A model generated the notes under the pieces. The model saw only the letters and a program-made list of their open reading frames with translations. It ran no database searches and was not told the origin of the DNA. This document shows, piece after piece, positions 1 through 9,410 of a stretch of 64,000 bases of DNA (within the stretch, counting starts at the first letter, position 1; each line of letters starts with the position of its first letter). The position numbers were made by a program, and so were the translations under genes. Source of the stretch: Rikenellaceae bacterium (GTDB lineage Bacteria > Bacteroidota > Bacteroidia > Bacteroidales > Rikenellaceae); assembly GCA_015060115.1 (NCBI GenBank), contig SUZB01000002.1, positions 1 through 64,000 of the forward strand, read 5' to 3'.

Positions 1-179
1 TGTAAAAATCAATATATCAGTATTTTTAATTAATATGCTCAAGGTGTACACTAACTCTCACCCAGCATCCCACAAAGGTACAAAAAAGAGATTAGCTTTC
101 ATCACCTAAGAGGATATTTATTACAAGTGATGAAAGCTAAAAGGGCATTATATGATGTAAAATTGAGAGAAAACAGAGC

Positions 180-1619
180 CTATATAAAGGATATTTTCTG
201 CCACTTGCCCGTTAAGGATGCCGACACCTCTTTCTCGACAATTCCCGTGAGTGCATCGGCAATATCATCGTGGCGGTTGGAGCGGACATTACGCCTAAAT
301 GTTGTGAGGTGGGCGTAGGCCTCCGGCCAGCGCAGGTGCCACCCACGAGGAAAGCGCAGGGTATGGACAACGGTGGCTGAGTTTGACAATATGCGAGCCT
401 CCTTATTGCCATTTTGGTGAAACCACTCGACCTTAACATTTGGGGCAAGGCGTTGCACCGAGCGAGCAAAGCCACGACCACCATTGTTGCTCTCGATATA
501 GGCACGGCGGACATCATTACGCATAAGCATCTCAGCAACAAGCTTTTCGGTTATCTCCATACTCTCCTGCGTATATACCATATCCGTGATATATATTGTG
601 CCATCGGTATCTACAGCGTATGCCACCGACGACAGATAGTCATCGCCACAATCTGCCGTGTCGGTATAACATCCACGCGCCACAATATCACGAGGCAGGG
701 TGTCATACTCACGAAAGGCATCGCCATAGAGCAGACCCTCACGCGATGAGGGGTGGCCCTGATACATCGCCTCAAAGCGCACAGGGTCGAGTTGGCGTTT
801 GCTGCGTAGTAGCGCTGCGCTCTGCTGAGCCTCCCATAGCGCCTCACCATCCTCGCGAGGGTCAATCTCGGTGGGTGGCGAGCTTTTAAGTGCCTCAAAA
901 TTAAGATATAGCCACTCGCCATCCTCCACCTTGTCGATATCGCTCCACGACCTGAGCATACGGCATCGCTCCGAGCGCATAAGCTCGCCGATAAGGTCCT
1001 CTTCGTGCCAACGGGTAAATACAATCAGCTCGCGTGAGGTATTGTGCATACGGGTACGCACCACCGAGGTATACCACTCCCAGCAGTTGGAGCGCACCAC
1101 AGGCGACTGCGCCTCCATAGCATCTTTGTAGAGGTCATCGAGGATAAAGCAGTCTACACGATTTCCCGTGAGCGAGCCCTCACGACCCACCGATATCAGC
1201 TCACCCTTACGGCCAATAATCTCCACCTCGTCGGAAGTGCGAATATAGCCTGTGGGCTTCGTGCCCTGCTTGATTGTCGTGTCGGGGAAGATCTCGGCAT
1301 ACTCCCTTGAGTCGATGATGCGCTGGACACGGCGGTTGAACTTCGATGCCAAAGTGCCCGAATATGAGGCGATAGCGATACGACAATCGGGGTCAAGGCC
1401 GAGCATATAGGCGGGAAGCAGAGTTGTTGCACCTACGCTCTTGCCGTGTTGTGGCGGAACAGATACGATAAGTTTCTTTATTCGCCCAGTGGCATAGGCC
1501 TCCAATATATTATAATAGGTGCGATGGAATGGCGTAAACTCCAAAAAGGGGTATACCTTTTGGGCGAAGTCGATAAATGAGCAGGTATGAGCCTGCTGAG
1601 ATAAGTGTTGTGTCTTCAT
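180..1619 (-). CDS. phage terminase large subunit (ATPase/nuclease)
   Basis: 479 aa ORF; Walker A-like VSVPPQHGKS, large-terminase-like N-terminus FTPFHRTYYNILEAYATGRIKKLIVS and C-terminal RHDDIADALTGIVE (nuclease-type motif). Confidence 0.85.
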   Translation of the reverse strand: MKTQHLSQQAHTCSFIDFAQKVYPFLEFTPFHRTYYNILEAYATGRIKKLIVSVPPQHGKSVGATTLLPAYMLGLDPDCRIAIASYSGTLASKFNRRVQRIIDSREYAEIFPDTTIKQGTKPTGYIRTSDEVEIIGRKGELISVGREGSLTGNRVDCFILDDLYKDAMEAQSPVVRSNCWEWYTSVVRTRMHNTSRELIVFTRWHEEDLIGELMRSERCRMLRSWSDIDKVEDGEWLYLNFEALKSSPPTEIDPREDGEALWEAQQSAALLRSKRQLDPVRFEAMYQGHPSSREGLLYGDAFREYDTLPRDIVARGCYTDTADCGDDYLSSVAYAVDTDGTIYITDMVYTQESMEITEKLVAEMLMRNDVRRAYIESNNGGRGFARSVQRLAPNVKVEWFHQNGNKEARILSNSATVVHTLRFPRGWHLRWPEAYAHLTTFRRNVRSNRHDDIADALTGIVEKEVSASLTGKWQKISFI

Positions 1620-1741
1620 AGTCTAAAAAGTTTTGTGCCGACAGCCCCGATGCAGGCGATAAGCAAGGTCGGCGACCGATGGGGAAGGCATCGCTTCTTA
1701 AAGGAGAGAAAATGCCCATCAGCGAGGATTAAAAGTTTGAT

Positions 1742-2026
1742 TTAGAGAGCAAAGGCAACCATCTCGCGAAACGAGAAGTCGTTGATAACCTCCTCGCCAC
1801 CCTGCGTTGTGTGAAACTCCCACCACACAGGAACGATGCGCTGAACAGGCCTTAGTGAAGCCCACTCTTCTGCCGTGCCACGATGCACCACAACGGTGCA
1901 GACAAGCGAGCAAAGAGTGTCGCCAAAGGTCAAATCAACACGCCCAGAGAAGAACTCTTTTGTTGCAATTTGCGCCATCAAACTCTCAAAAACCTCAAGG
2001 TAAAGTTTAGAAGAGATTGTGTACAT
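1742..2026 (-). CDS. hypothetical small protein, probably phage-associated
   Basis: 94 aa ORF immediately upstream of terminase on the same strand. Confidence 0.45.
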   Translation of the reverse strand: MYTISSKLYLEVFESLMAQIATKEFFSGRVDLTFGDTLCSLVCTVVVHRGTAEEWASLRPVQRIVPVWWEFHTTQGGEEVINDFSFREMVAFAL

Positions 2027-2058
2027 AGTTGATTTTTTGATAATAAAGTGTAAAATAA

Positions 2059-2089
2059 TTTGCAGAACAAAATAAATTGCTTAACTTTG
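2059..2089 (+). promoter_or_regulatory. Bacteroidota-type promoter (-33 TTTG, -7 TAACTTTG) for the repressor gene
   Basis: TTTG at 2059-2062 and TAACTTTG at 2082-2089, matching TTTG-N~20-TAnnTTTG. Confidence 0.55.
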
Positions 2090-2162
2090 TAGTGCAAATA
2101 TAAGTTCAAAATCTTACTTTGTCAAGTATTTAGTATAAATTTTTAACATAAATTTTCTTTAT

Positions 2163-2843
2163 ATGATGACCATAGGCGAGCGTATCCGACTTATACGCAA
2201 ACAGCTAAATCTAACGCAAGAGCAACTTGCTCAGCGACTTGGCATCGGCAAGGCCGCCCTCTCGATGATAGAGACAGGCAAGGCAGGCTTCTCGACCCGC
2301 AACAAGAATATCTTAGTTCAAGATTTGAATGTCAATCCAGAGTGGATCGAGTCGGGCAAGGGCAAGATGTTTAATGCTGACCCCGACCTAACGGCCTACA
2401 CCCACCGCACCGACAACTCGCTACCATTGCAGAGCGTGCCCCTCTACTCTATCGAGGGCACAGCGGGTCTTGTACCCCTCTTTGCCGACCAGACAGAGGC
2501 AAAGCCCGTGAACTATATCCATATTCCGAACTTGCCCAAGTGTGATGGTGCGATATATGTTGTTGGCGACTCGATGTACCCCTTGCTAAAGAGTGGTGAT
2601 ATCGTTCTTTATAAGCAACTTAGCGATGTTCGCGATGTCTTTTGGGGCGATATGTATCTACTCTCGATAGATATTGATGGCGAGGAGTATATCACGGTAA
2701 AGTATGTGCAGAAGTCGGATCACGAGGGCTATGTAAAGCTTGTTAGCCAGAATCAGCACCACGCCGACAAGGAGGTTGAGATTAGCCGTATTCGTGCCAT
2801 TGCTCTTATCAAGGCCTCGATTAGAATGCACACCATCGGGTAG
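2163..2843 (+). CDS. XRE-family HTH / S24 peptidase-like phage repressor (CI/LexA-like)
   Basis: N-term HTH (IGERIRLIRKQLNLTQEQLAQRLGIGKAALSMIETG); C-term S24 motif VVGDSMYPLLKSGDIVLYK. Confidence 0.88.
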   Translation: MMTIGERIRLIRKQLNLTQEQLAQRLGIGKAALSMIETGKAGFSTRNKNILVQDLNVNPEWIESGKGKMFNADPDLTAYTHRTDNSLPLQSVPLYSIEGTAGLVPLFADQTEAKPVNYIHIPNLPKCDGAIYVVGDSMYPLLKSGDIVLYKQLSDVRDVFWGDMYLLSIDIDGEEYITVKYVQKSDHEGYVKLVSQNQHHADKEVEISRIRAIALIKASIRMHTIG

Positions 2844-2851
2844 AAGAGTTT

Positions 2852-2937
2852 TTAGTTGTTAGTTGTTAGAGTTTAGTTGTTAGAGTTTAGTTGTTAGCTC
2901 TTTCCCTAAACTTCCTACATTCCCTACATTCCCTACA
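2852..2937 (+). repeat. 7-bp array (TTAGTTG/TTAGAGT x7, 2852-2900) followed by a 9-bp array (TTCCCTACA x4, 2902-2937)
   Basis: exact period 7 then exact period 9 read from sequence. Confidence 0.85.
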
Positions 2938-2990
2938 TTTCGAGTCTATCCTGGGCACAAAAAAAGAGTTACCCTTACGGATAACTCCTT

Positions 2991-3595
2991 ATAGGACTCG
3001 AAGCGTAGCGCCAAGGGCGCAAGCTCGCGCGGATACCTTAGAAAAAAAAGCGCAGACCAAAGGTCGAGCAATAAATCATTATCACATCCGCGCAACCTGC
3101 CAAATATACTATGCTGGGCACAAATTTAGACTTTGGCGGAATTGCGTAGCAATTGGTTGATGATGTGGGACATCGTGAGCTTGCTCAAACGATTGCACAC
3201 ATCAGCAACATTAGGCTGTGAAACAGCCCCGCCAAAGTCAAACACAGCACAAAAAAAAGACCGACTTCAAAAAAGTCAGCCTTTGTGCCCAGGATAGGAC
3301 TCGAAGCGTAGCGCCAAGGGCGCAAGCTCGCGCGGATACCTTAGAAAAAAAGCGCAGACCAAAGGTCGAGCAATAAATCGCTATCATATCCGCGCAACCT
3401 GCCAAATATACTATGCTGGGCACAAATTTAGACTTTGGCGGAATTGCGTAGCAATTGGTTGATGATGTGGGACATCGTGAGCTTGCTCAAACGATTGCAC
3501 ACATCAGCAACATTAGGCTGTGAAACAGCCCCGCCAAAGTCAAGCTCAGCACAAAAAAAAGACCGACTTCAAAAAAGTCAGCCTTTGTGCCCAGG
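2991..3595 (-). repeat. two tandem ~302/303 bp units, each carrying the 3' end of tRNA-Leu and a structured domain
   Basis: 2991-3293 and 3294-3595 nearly identical; unit boundary ataggactcgaa recurs at 2991, 3294 and inside tRNA-Leu at 3596. Confidence 0.93.
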
Positions 3596-3669
3596 ATAGG
3601 ACTCGAACCTACATGCCGTTAAGCACTCGCACCTGAAACGAGCGCGTCTACCATTTCGCCACCTGGGCA
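3588..3669 (-). tRNA. tRNA-Leu (CAG)
   Basis: reverse complement TGCCCAGGTGGCGAAATGGTAGACGCGCTCGTTTCAGGTGCGAGTGCTTAACGGCATGTAGGTTCGAGTCCTATCCTGGGCA; acceptor TGCCCAG/CTGGGCA, loop TTCAGGT. Confidence 0.93.
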
Positions 3670-3796
3670 GCGGTTTCAGCAGACAAAAGTAGTATATTTT
3701 TTTGAATTTTTGTATATTTGTGCGAAAATTATTTTTGTGAGGCTGGCGAGGGCGCAGACTACCCTTCGGCCCAAACTACCTAAAACACTTACTATT

Positions 3797-4393
3797 ATGC
3801 AATTAAATAAGCTTTCGCGAGGCGCAAAACTCTCTGCATTGGTCGTTGTGCTTGTCGCTATCGACCAAATTGTAAAGCTCGCCGTACACCACTACATGGA
3901 GGTTGGCGACCGTATCGAGGTCTTCAGCTGGTTTAACCTCTGCTATGTCGAGAATAATGGCTTCGCCTTTGGTATGCAGCTTGGCAGTGGCGAGGGCGCT
4001 ATCGACTGGGGAAAAATCGTTCTCTCGCTCTTCCGCCTTGCGATGATTGGCCTTATCATCTACTATGTCCGCCTACTTCTCAAGAAGGGCAAGGAGATAC
4101 CCTTTGGCTTCACCTTGGGTGTTGTCTTTATCCTTGCGGGCGCTATCGGCAATATGGTCGATTCGATGTTTTACGGCATCTTTATCGAGGCTCAGAATGC
4201 CGGTTTCCTTACCGGTAAGGTCATAGATATGATACAGTTACCCCTCTTCAAGTGGGAGAGTTGTCCTTCGTGGCTCGACTTTTTGGTGGACTACAACGGC
4301 TACTTCTTTGGCCCTATCTTCAACTTTGCCGACATCTATATCTCGGTAGCTGTGGTCTATCTGCTTATCTTCCACTATAAGCAGATTATGTAA
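3797..4393 (+). CDS. lspA: lipoprotein signal peptidase (signal peptidase II)
   Basis: VAIDQIVKLAV, VENNGFAFGMQLGSG, GNMVDSMFYG, FNFADIYI motifs; internal ATG preferred over ORF start at 3710. Confidence 0.9.
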   Translation: MQLNKLSRGAKLSALVVVLVAIDQIVKLAVHHYMEVGDRIEVFSWFNLCYVENNGFAFGMQLGSGEGAIDWGKIVLSLFRLAMIGLIIYYVRLLLKKGKEIPFGFTLGVVFILAGAIGNMVDSMFYGIFIEAQNAGFLTGKVIDMIQLPLFKWESCPSWLDFLVDYNGYFFGPIFNFADIYISVAVVYLLIFHYKQIM

Positions 4394-5304
4394 TGAACCT
4401 TGTAGAGGGCTTTATCTCCTATATAGAGGCGGAGAGGCGCTATTCGCCCCTCACCGTGCGCAACTATAGGCGCGATATTGCCGACTTTCTGGAGTTTATA
4501 GGTGTCGATAAAGAGAGTTTCGACCCCAACGCCATCTCTCGTGCCGATGTCGAGGAGTGGATTGTCTATCTCTTTGAGAAGCGCAAGCTTAAGGCCCAGT
4601 CGGTAAACCGCAGTGTGGCCACACTACGCTCATTTTGGAAGTGGATGCTTGGCCACGGCCACGCCAATAGGGATATAGTGAGCGTCATATCGCAAGCCAA
4701 GACCCCAAGCCGCCTACCTGTATTTGTTTCGGAGAGCCGTATGGAGGATGTTGTTGCGCTACTGCGCGATGATATTGCAACGGATGATTTTGAGCGACTG
4801 CGTGATGCCGTTATCGTCTTGCTCTTCTACACCGCAGGATTACGACTTGCCGAGTTGGCAAACCTAAAAATTGGCGACATCTCAGCCGACTATCGCACCA
4901 TTCGCATCCTCGGAAAGGGCGAAAAGGAGCGTATAGTGCCTCTTATCGGGCGTATGGGCGAGATATTAAAAAAGTATTTTAGTCAATTTTCTTCGCAAAA
5001 TATTTGCATAGGTCAAAAAAAAGCACTAATTTTATCAAAGAAAGGAGAGCCTATCAGCGAGCGCACCATACAGCGCATAGTAGATAGAAAGCTTAAAGGT
5101 GCTGGCATTCAGGGCAAAACATCGCCCCATACACTACGCCACACCTTTGCAACGCACCTTCTGAACGAGGGCGCCGATCTCCGCGAGATACAGGAGCTCC
5201 TTGGACATAGTTCGTTAAAGGCTACTCAGGTCTACACCCACACCAATATCGAGAAGCTCAAGGAGGTATACTCCACAGCACACCCTCGAGAAAAGGAGAG
5301 ATAA
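4393..5304 (+). CDS. XerC/XerD-type tyrosine recombinase
   Basis: SAM-like N-domain; catalytic R..HTLRHTFATHLL..LGHSSLKATQVYTH. Confidence 0.92.
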   Translation: MNLVEGFISYIEAERRYSPLTVRNYRRDIADFLEFIGVDKESFDPNAISRADVEEWIVYLFEKRKLKAQSVNRSVATLRSFWKWMLGHGHANRDIVSVISQAKTPSRLPVFVSESRMEDVVALLRDDIATDDFERLRDAVIVLLFYTAGLRLAELANLKIGDISADYRTIRILGKGEKERIVPLIGRMGEILKKYFSQFSSQNICIGQKKALILSKKGEPISERTIQRIVDRKLKGAGIQGKTSPHTLRHTFATHLLNEGADLREIQELLGHSSLKATQVYTHTNIEKLKEVYSTAHPREKER

Positions 5305-5379
5305 GGTGTAGCAAGCCACAGCAAGACAGCGGGAGGCACGCGATCTCCTGCACTATATATAATTTAATACTTTTGACCT

Positions 5380-5679
5380 ATGGAAGTACAGATTCAGTCA
5401 GTAAAATTCGATGCCGGCAAGCAGCTGCTTGAGTTTATTCAGAAGAAGATGGATAGATTGGATCGCTTTGTTGATGAGAGAGCGAGTGGTGCCGAGGTGG
5501 TTCTCCGTTTGGACCCCGATTCGGAAAAGGGAAATAAAGTAGTAGTAATTTCGCTCCGCGTTCCTGGCGGCGATATCCGTGTCGAGGAGCGCGCATTTAC
5601 CTTCGAGGAGGCTATCGACAACTCGATGGATATTATCAAGCGACAGATCGAGAAGGCTAAGGCCAAGTTCGAGAAATAA
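5380..5679 (+). CDS. hpf: ribosome hibernation promoting factor (HPF/YfiA family)
   Basis: 99 aa, MEVQIQSVKFDAGKQLLEFIQKKMDRLDRF... Confidence 0.85.
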   Translation: MEVQIQSVKFDAGKQLLEFIQKKMDRLDRFVDERASGAEVVLRLDPDSEKGNKVVVISLRVPGGDIRVEERAFTFEEAIDNSMDIIKRQIEKAKAKFEK

Positions 5680-5723
5680 AACAGATAGGGGCAGTCGAGA
5701 GGCTGCCCCAAACTTTTAGAGAT

Positions 5724-6848
5724 ATGAAACTGCTCGTTGCGTTCGATTCATTCAAAGGCTCACTGACATCGTTGGAGGCCGCCGAGGCATTTGGCGAGGG
5801 CTGGCTTAGCGTTGAGCCCACTGCCGAGATAACAAAGATTGCCATTGCCGATGGTGGCGAGGGCACACTCAGTGCGCTTATCGAGACGATGGGTGGCGAG
5901 TGGTGCGAGGTAGAGGCATCCGACCCCATAGGGCGACCTATCGTGGTGCGCTATGGAGTTGCTGGCGGCAGGGCTATCATCGAGAGCGCCACCACCTCAG
6001 GCCTTACGCTCCTTAAAGCCAAAGAGCGTAACCCTCTGAATACCACAACCTATGGCCTTGGCGAGGTTATCCGCTCGGCACTCGACAGTGGCCACCGCGA
6101 CTTTATCATAACGCTTGGCGGTAGCGCCACAAACGATGGTGGCGTAGGTATGCTTCAGACCTTGGGCTACCGCTTCTACGACAGCTACGGCAACGAGCTT
6201 AGGGGCGGAGGCAAGATACTCGACAAGATAGCGAAGATTGATTGCCAAGGGACGCACAGTGCACTCGGCGAGAGTCGCTTCACCATCGCCTCGGATGTCG
6301 ATAATCCGCTACTTGGCGACCAAGGCGCAACACGCATCTACTCACCGCAGAAGGGGGCAGATAGCGCAATGGTAGAGCTGTTGGAGCGAGGTATGACAAA
6401 CTATGCCGAACAAGTACAAAAAGCTCTAAATAAGGACTTTAGCAATGCTAAGGGCGCTGGTGCGGCAGGGGGCTTAGGCTATGCCCTACTGGCATTTATG
6501 GGTGCAACGATGCGTTCGGGCATCAACATCGTAATCGAGGCTACGGGGCTAAGAGAGAGGGCAAAAGCGTGCGATATTATCATCACTGGCGAGGGTCGCT
6601 TGGATAGGCAGACCACGATGGGTAAAGCGCCCGGTGGCATACTCCGCATAGCCCAAGAGTTGGGCAAGCCTGTGATTGCCGTAGGTGGCACGATTGTCCA
6701 CTGCCAAGAGTTAGACAACAGTGCTTTCGAGGCGCTCTACGCCATAACGCCTGAGGGTATGTCGCTCGACGAGGCGATGCAGAGCGAGGTGGCTAAAGAG
6801 AATCTTCTGAGGTGTGCACAGCGCATCGCCAAAGATTATCACCATTGA
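5724..6848 (+). CDS. glycerate kinase (GlxK/GarK family)
   Basis: MKLLVAFDSFKGSLTSLEAAEA...IADGGEGTLSAL...GGSATNDGGVGML. Confidence 0.92.
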   Translation: MKLLVAFDSFKGSLTSLEAAEAFGEGWLSVEPTAEITKIAIADGGEGTLSALIETMGGEWCEVEASDPIGRPIVVRYGVAGGRAIIESATTSGLTLLKAKERNPLNTTTYGLGEVIRSALDSGHRDFIITLGGSATNDGGVGMLQTLGYRFYDSYGNELRGGGKILDKIAKIDCQGTHSALGESRFTIASDVDNPLLGDQGATRIYSPQKGADSAMVELLERGMTNYAEQVQKALNKDFSNAKGAGAAGGLGYALLAFMGATMRSGINIVIEATGLRERAKACDIIITGEGRLDRQTTMGKAPGGILRIAQELGKPVIAVGGTIVHCQELDNSAFEALYAITPEGMSLDEAMQSEVAKENLLRCAQRIAKDYHH

Positions 6849-9330
6849 GTCTGTATAGAGTATGTGCCGCCTGCAAAATCTTATTCTTTAGCAACTGCGG
6901 ATAGTCGGGATTATCCTCCAAGAAATCAACAACTTCGTTATAAGCAGCCTCGCTACGATGCGATGATAGTGCTGCACCCACCCAGTTACGCGGGAAGAAT
7001 ATATCGCCTGTGCGTTGCACCTCGCGCAACTCCTCCAATGCAGGGCGAATATACTTTACCGAGCACTCACCACGCAAGGGGTGGTTGATAAGCGCCAATG
7101 TAGCTTGCGCCCACGGCTCGGTACGGCGATTTTCGGGCTCCAACAACTCCGCAAAGAGAGCATCAAGCGCCTCGGCATCGCTTGTTGCACCACGCACAAT
7201 ATAGTCGAAACGGCTACGGCGGTCGGCATCGGCAATGCGCTCACGCTGATGCTCTACGATATAGTCGTAGCGCTCAGGATAGCGGATAGCGAGTTCGTAA
7301 GCCATTGACATATAGTCATCTACCGAGAGTAACGGGTGGTCGCCACGCTCCCAGACCGAATAGATTTCCGATACCACCGACTCCGACTCGGCCACCGAAT
7401 ATAACGCACGCCACAGCTGACGGCGAGCCGAGGGCACAGGGTGCGTTTCGGCCAATGCGAGCAACTCCCTTTCGACCATCTCACTGCCCTCAACATACCA
7501 AGTAGCTGGCAGATAGCCTATTGCAAGCGACAGAATTAGCGGATTACGCTCCTTCTTAACAACATTGAGCAGAGCATACTGCCACCACGAATCATCCAAG
7601 ACACCTGCATCGTAGAGCGAGTGCATCGTAAGGAGCAACGACATTCGGGCGCTCTCATCCTCGATGGTCATCAGATTATCTACCAACCACGACTTGCTAT
7701 CATAGTCGAGCGAAAAGAATCCATAGCCCCTACCGCAGACATTGGGCAGAATAGCTACCACATCCTCGCTATTTAGCTCAATCGCAACACTTTCGGCATA
7801 AAGCTCAACAGTGTGTCGCTCTCTACCCACCGAGGTAACAACCTCTATATCAAATTTTTGAGGCCAGACGATACCTCTTTCGTAGATATCGCTCTGCACT
7901 ACCTTCAGGCTCTTACCCTCACGCTTGAAGCTGATAAACGGCAGGCCCTTTTCATTGACCCAAACACGGCTAAACGAGGCTATATCGGCCTTGGTATGCT
8001 TATCGAAGATAGCCACCAAGTCGTTCCAGGTGGCGTTGCTATATGCGTATGTCGTAAGGTACTCACGCACAGCAGTGCGGAAGGCCTCCTCACCCATAAT
8101 CTCCACCAATTTTTCGAGCATAATGGGTGCTTTGTTGTAGATAATATTGCCATACACCAAGCCCGCATTGCGCAGGTTATCAAGCGGTTGGCGGATAGAT
8201 GTCGTGCCGAGTGTAAGATCCTCGGCAAGCGACGAGGTGGTGTAGCTCTTAAGCCAATTTAGGCGATGGTTGATATCGGGGAATAGTGGCTCGGTGATGC
8301 GTGCAGCGAAGTAGTTGGCAAAGACCTCCTTGGTCCACACATCATCAAACCACGCCATTGTTACATAGTCGCCAAACCACATATGCGCTGTTTCGTGGGC
8401 AATAAGCTGAATACGGCGCAACTCCTCATCGGGCGTAGGATTCTCCGAGAGGAACATCTGCGTATCGTTGTAGAGCGTAGCTCCAGTATGCTCCATACCG
8501 CCATACTGGAAGCCGGGCAGTATCACAAAGTCGTACTTTGCAAAGGGGTAGTCGATGCCCGTAAACTCCTCTAACCACTCAAGCGATGATGCCACCTGCT
8601 CGAAGATTGTTGGTAACTGCGCCAAACGCTTGGGGTCGCTCTCACGATAGTATGCCGTAAAGCGGTGAGTGCCATCATCATAGGTGCGTTGCTCAAACTC
8701 TCCCGCAACAAACGAGAATAGGTAGGTGCTTAACGGCTCGGTAGGGGCAAAAGTGATGGTTTTCTTACCTTCAAGCTCCTCTACGCCATCTATTGCAGTA
8801 TTCGACACCGCCACCCAACGCTGTGGCACAGTGAGCTCTAGGCGATATATCGCCTTCATATCGGGCTGGTCGAAGCAGGGGAAAAGCGTGCGAGCACGGT
8901 CGGGGACAAGAAGCGTATAGAGGAAATCTTCACGGCGATTAAGCGACTGATTGTCAAGCTTAAAGATAACGCCTACTCGATTTACACCTGCCTTAGTCTC
9001 AAAGTCGGGGATTATGATATGCTCGTTGTGTAATGCCGACTCCACAGGCAGACCCTCGCCCGGAACAAATATATCTGCAACAAGCTCGGTATTACGGAAA
9101 TCGATGACAACATCTTGCGGTGCATCGAGCGTAAAGCTGATTGTCGCAACACCGCTATTCTCCACAAGGTCAAACATCAGGTCGTACTCCACATTGTGGA
9201 TTGTCGCCTTGCGCCACTCTGCAAGCTCCTTCGACACGCCCTCGTCAAAGCGCTTATCGATGTTTTGCTTTGGCGCACACGCCACAACGGCAAGAAGAGA
9301 GATAATCAGTGGGAGAATGTATCGTCGCAT
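6793..9330 (-). CDS. M1 family metallopeptidase (aminopeptidase N-like)
   Basis: GGMEHTGATLY, HETAHMWFGDYVTM zinc motif; N-terminal lipoprotein signal peptide. Confidence 0.93.
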   Translation of the reverse strand: MRRYILPLIISLLAVVACAPKQNIDKRFDEGVSKELAEWRKATIHNVEYDLMFDLVENSGVATISFTLDAPQDVVIDFRNTELVADIFVPGEGLPVESALHNEHIIIPDFETKAGVNRVGVIFKLDNQSLNRREDFLYTLLVPDRARTLFPCFDQPDMKAIYRLELTVPQRWVAVSNTAIDGVEELEGKKTITFAPTEPLSTYLFSFVAGEFEQRTYDDGTHRFTAYYRESDPKRLAQLPTIFEQVASSLEWLEEFTGIDYPFAKYDFVILPGFQYGGMEHTGATLYNDTQMFLSENPTPDEELRRIQLIAHETAHMWFGDYVTMAWFDDVWTKEVFANYFAARITEPLFPDINHRLNWLKSYTTSSLAEDLTLGTTSIRQPLDNLRNAGLVYGNIIYNKAPIMLEKLVEIMGEEAFRTAVREYLTTYAYSNATWNDLVAIFDKHTKADIASFSRVWVNEKGLPFISFKREGKSLKVVQSDIYERGIVWPQKFDIEVVTSVGRERHTVELYAESVAIELNSEDVVAILPNVCGRGYGFFSLDYDSKSWLVDNLMTIEDESARMSLLLTMHSLYDAGVLDDSWWQYALLNVVKKERNPLILSLAIGYLPATWYVEGSEMVERELLALAETHPVPSARRQLWRALYSVAESESVVSEIYSVWERGDHPLLSVDDYMSMAYELAIRYPERYDYIVEHQRERIADADRRSRFDYIVRGATSDAEALDALFAELLEPENRRTEPWAQATLALINHPLRGECSVKYIRPALEELREVQRTGDIFFPRNWVGAALSSHRSEAAYNEVVDFLEDNPDYPQLLKNKILQAAHTLYRLNGDNLWRCAVHTSEDSL

Positions 9331-9410
9331 AGTCGTAAGTTTTAAGTTCTTAGCAAAGATACTAAAAAAATAGGAGATAGCAATGGGGAGTCAGAAATTG
9401 GGGTGGGCTT

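Noticed and set aside
3238-3423. 61-aa minus-strand ORF in the tRNA-Leu unit
   Set aside because: Translation of a structured tRNA-associated repeat; such ORFs are likely spurious annotations
4393-5304. integrase of a mobile element beside tRNA-Leu
   Set aside because: XerC/D-like and embedded in a housekeeping run (lspA-xer-hpf); looks like the chromosomal recombinase, although activity on the tRNA units cannot be excluded
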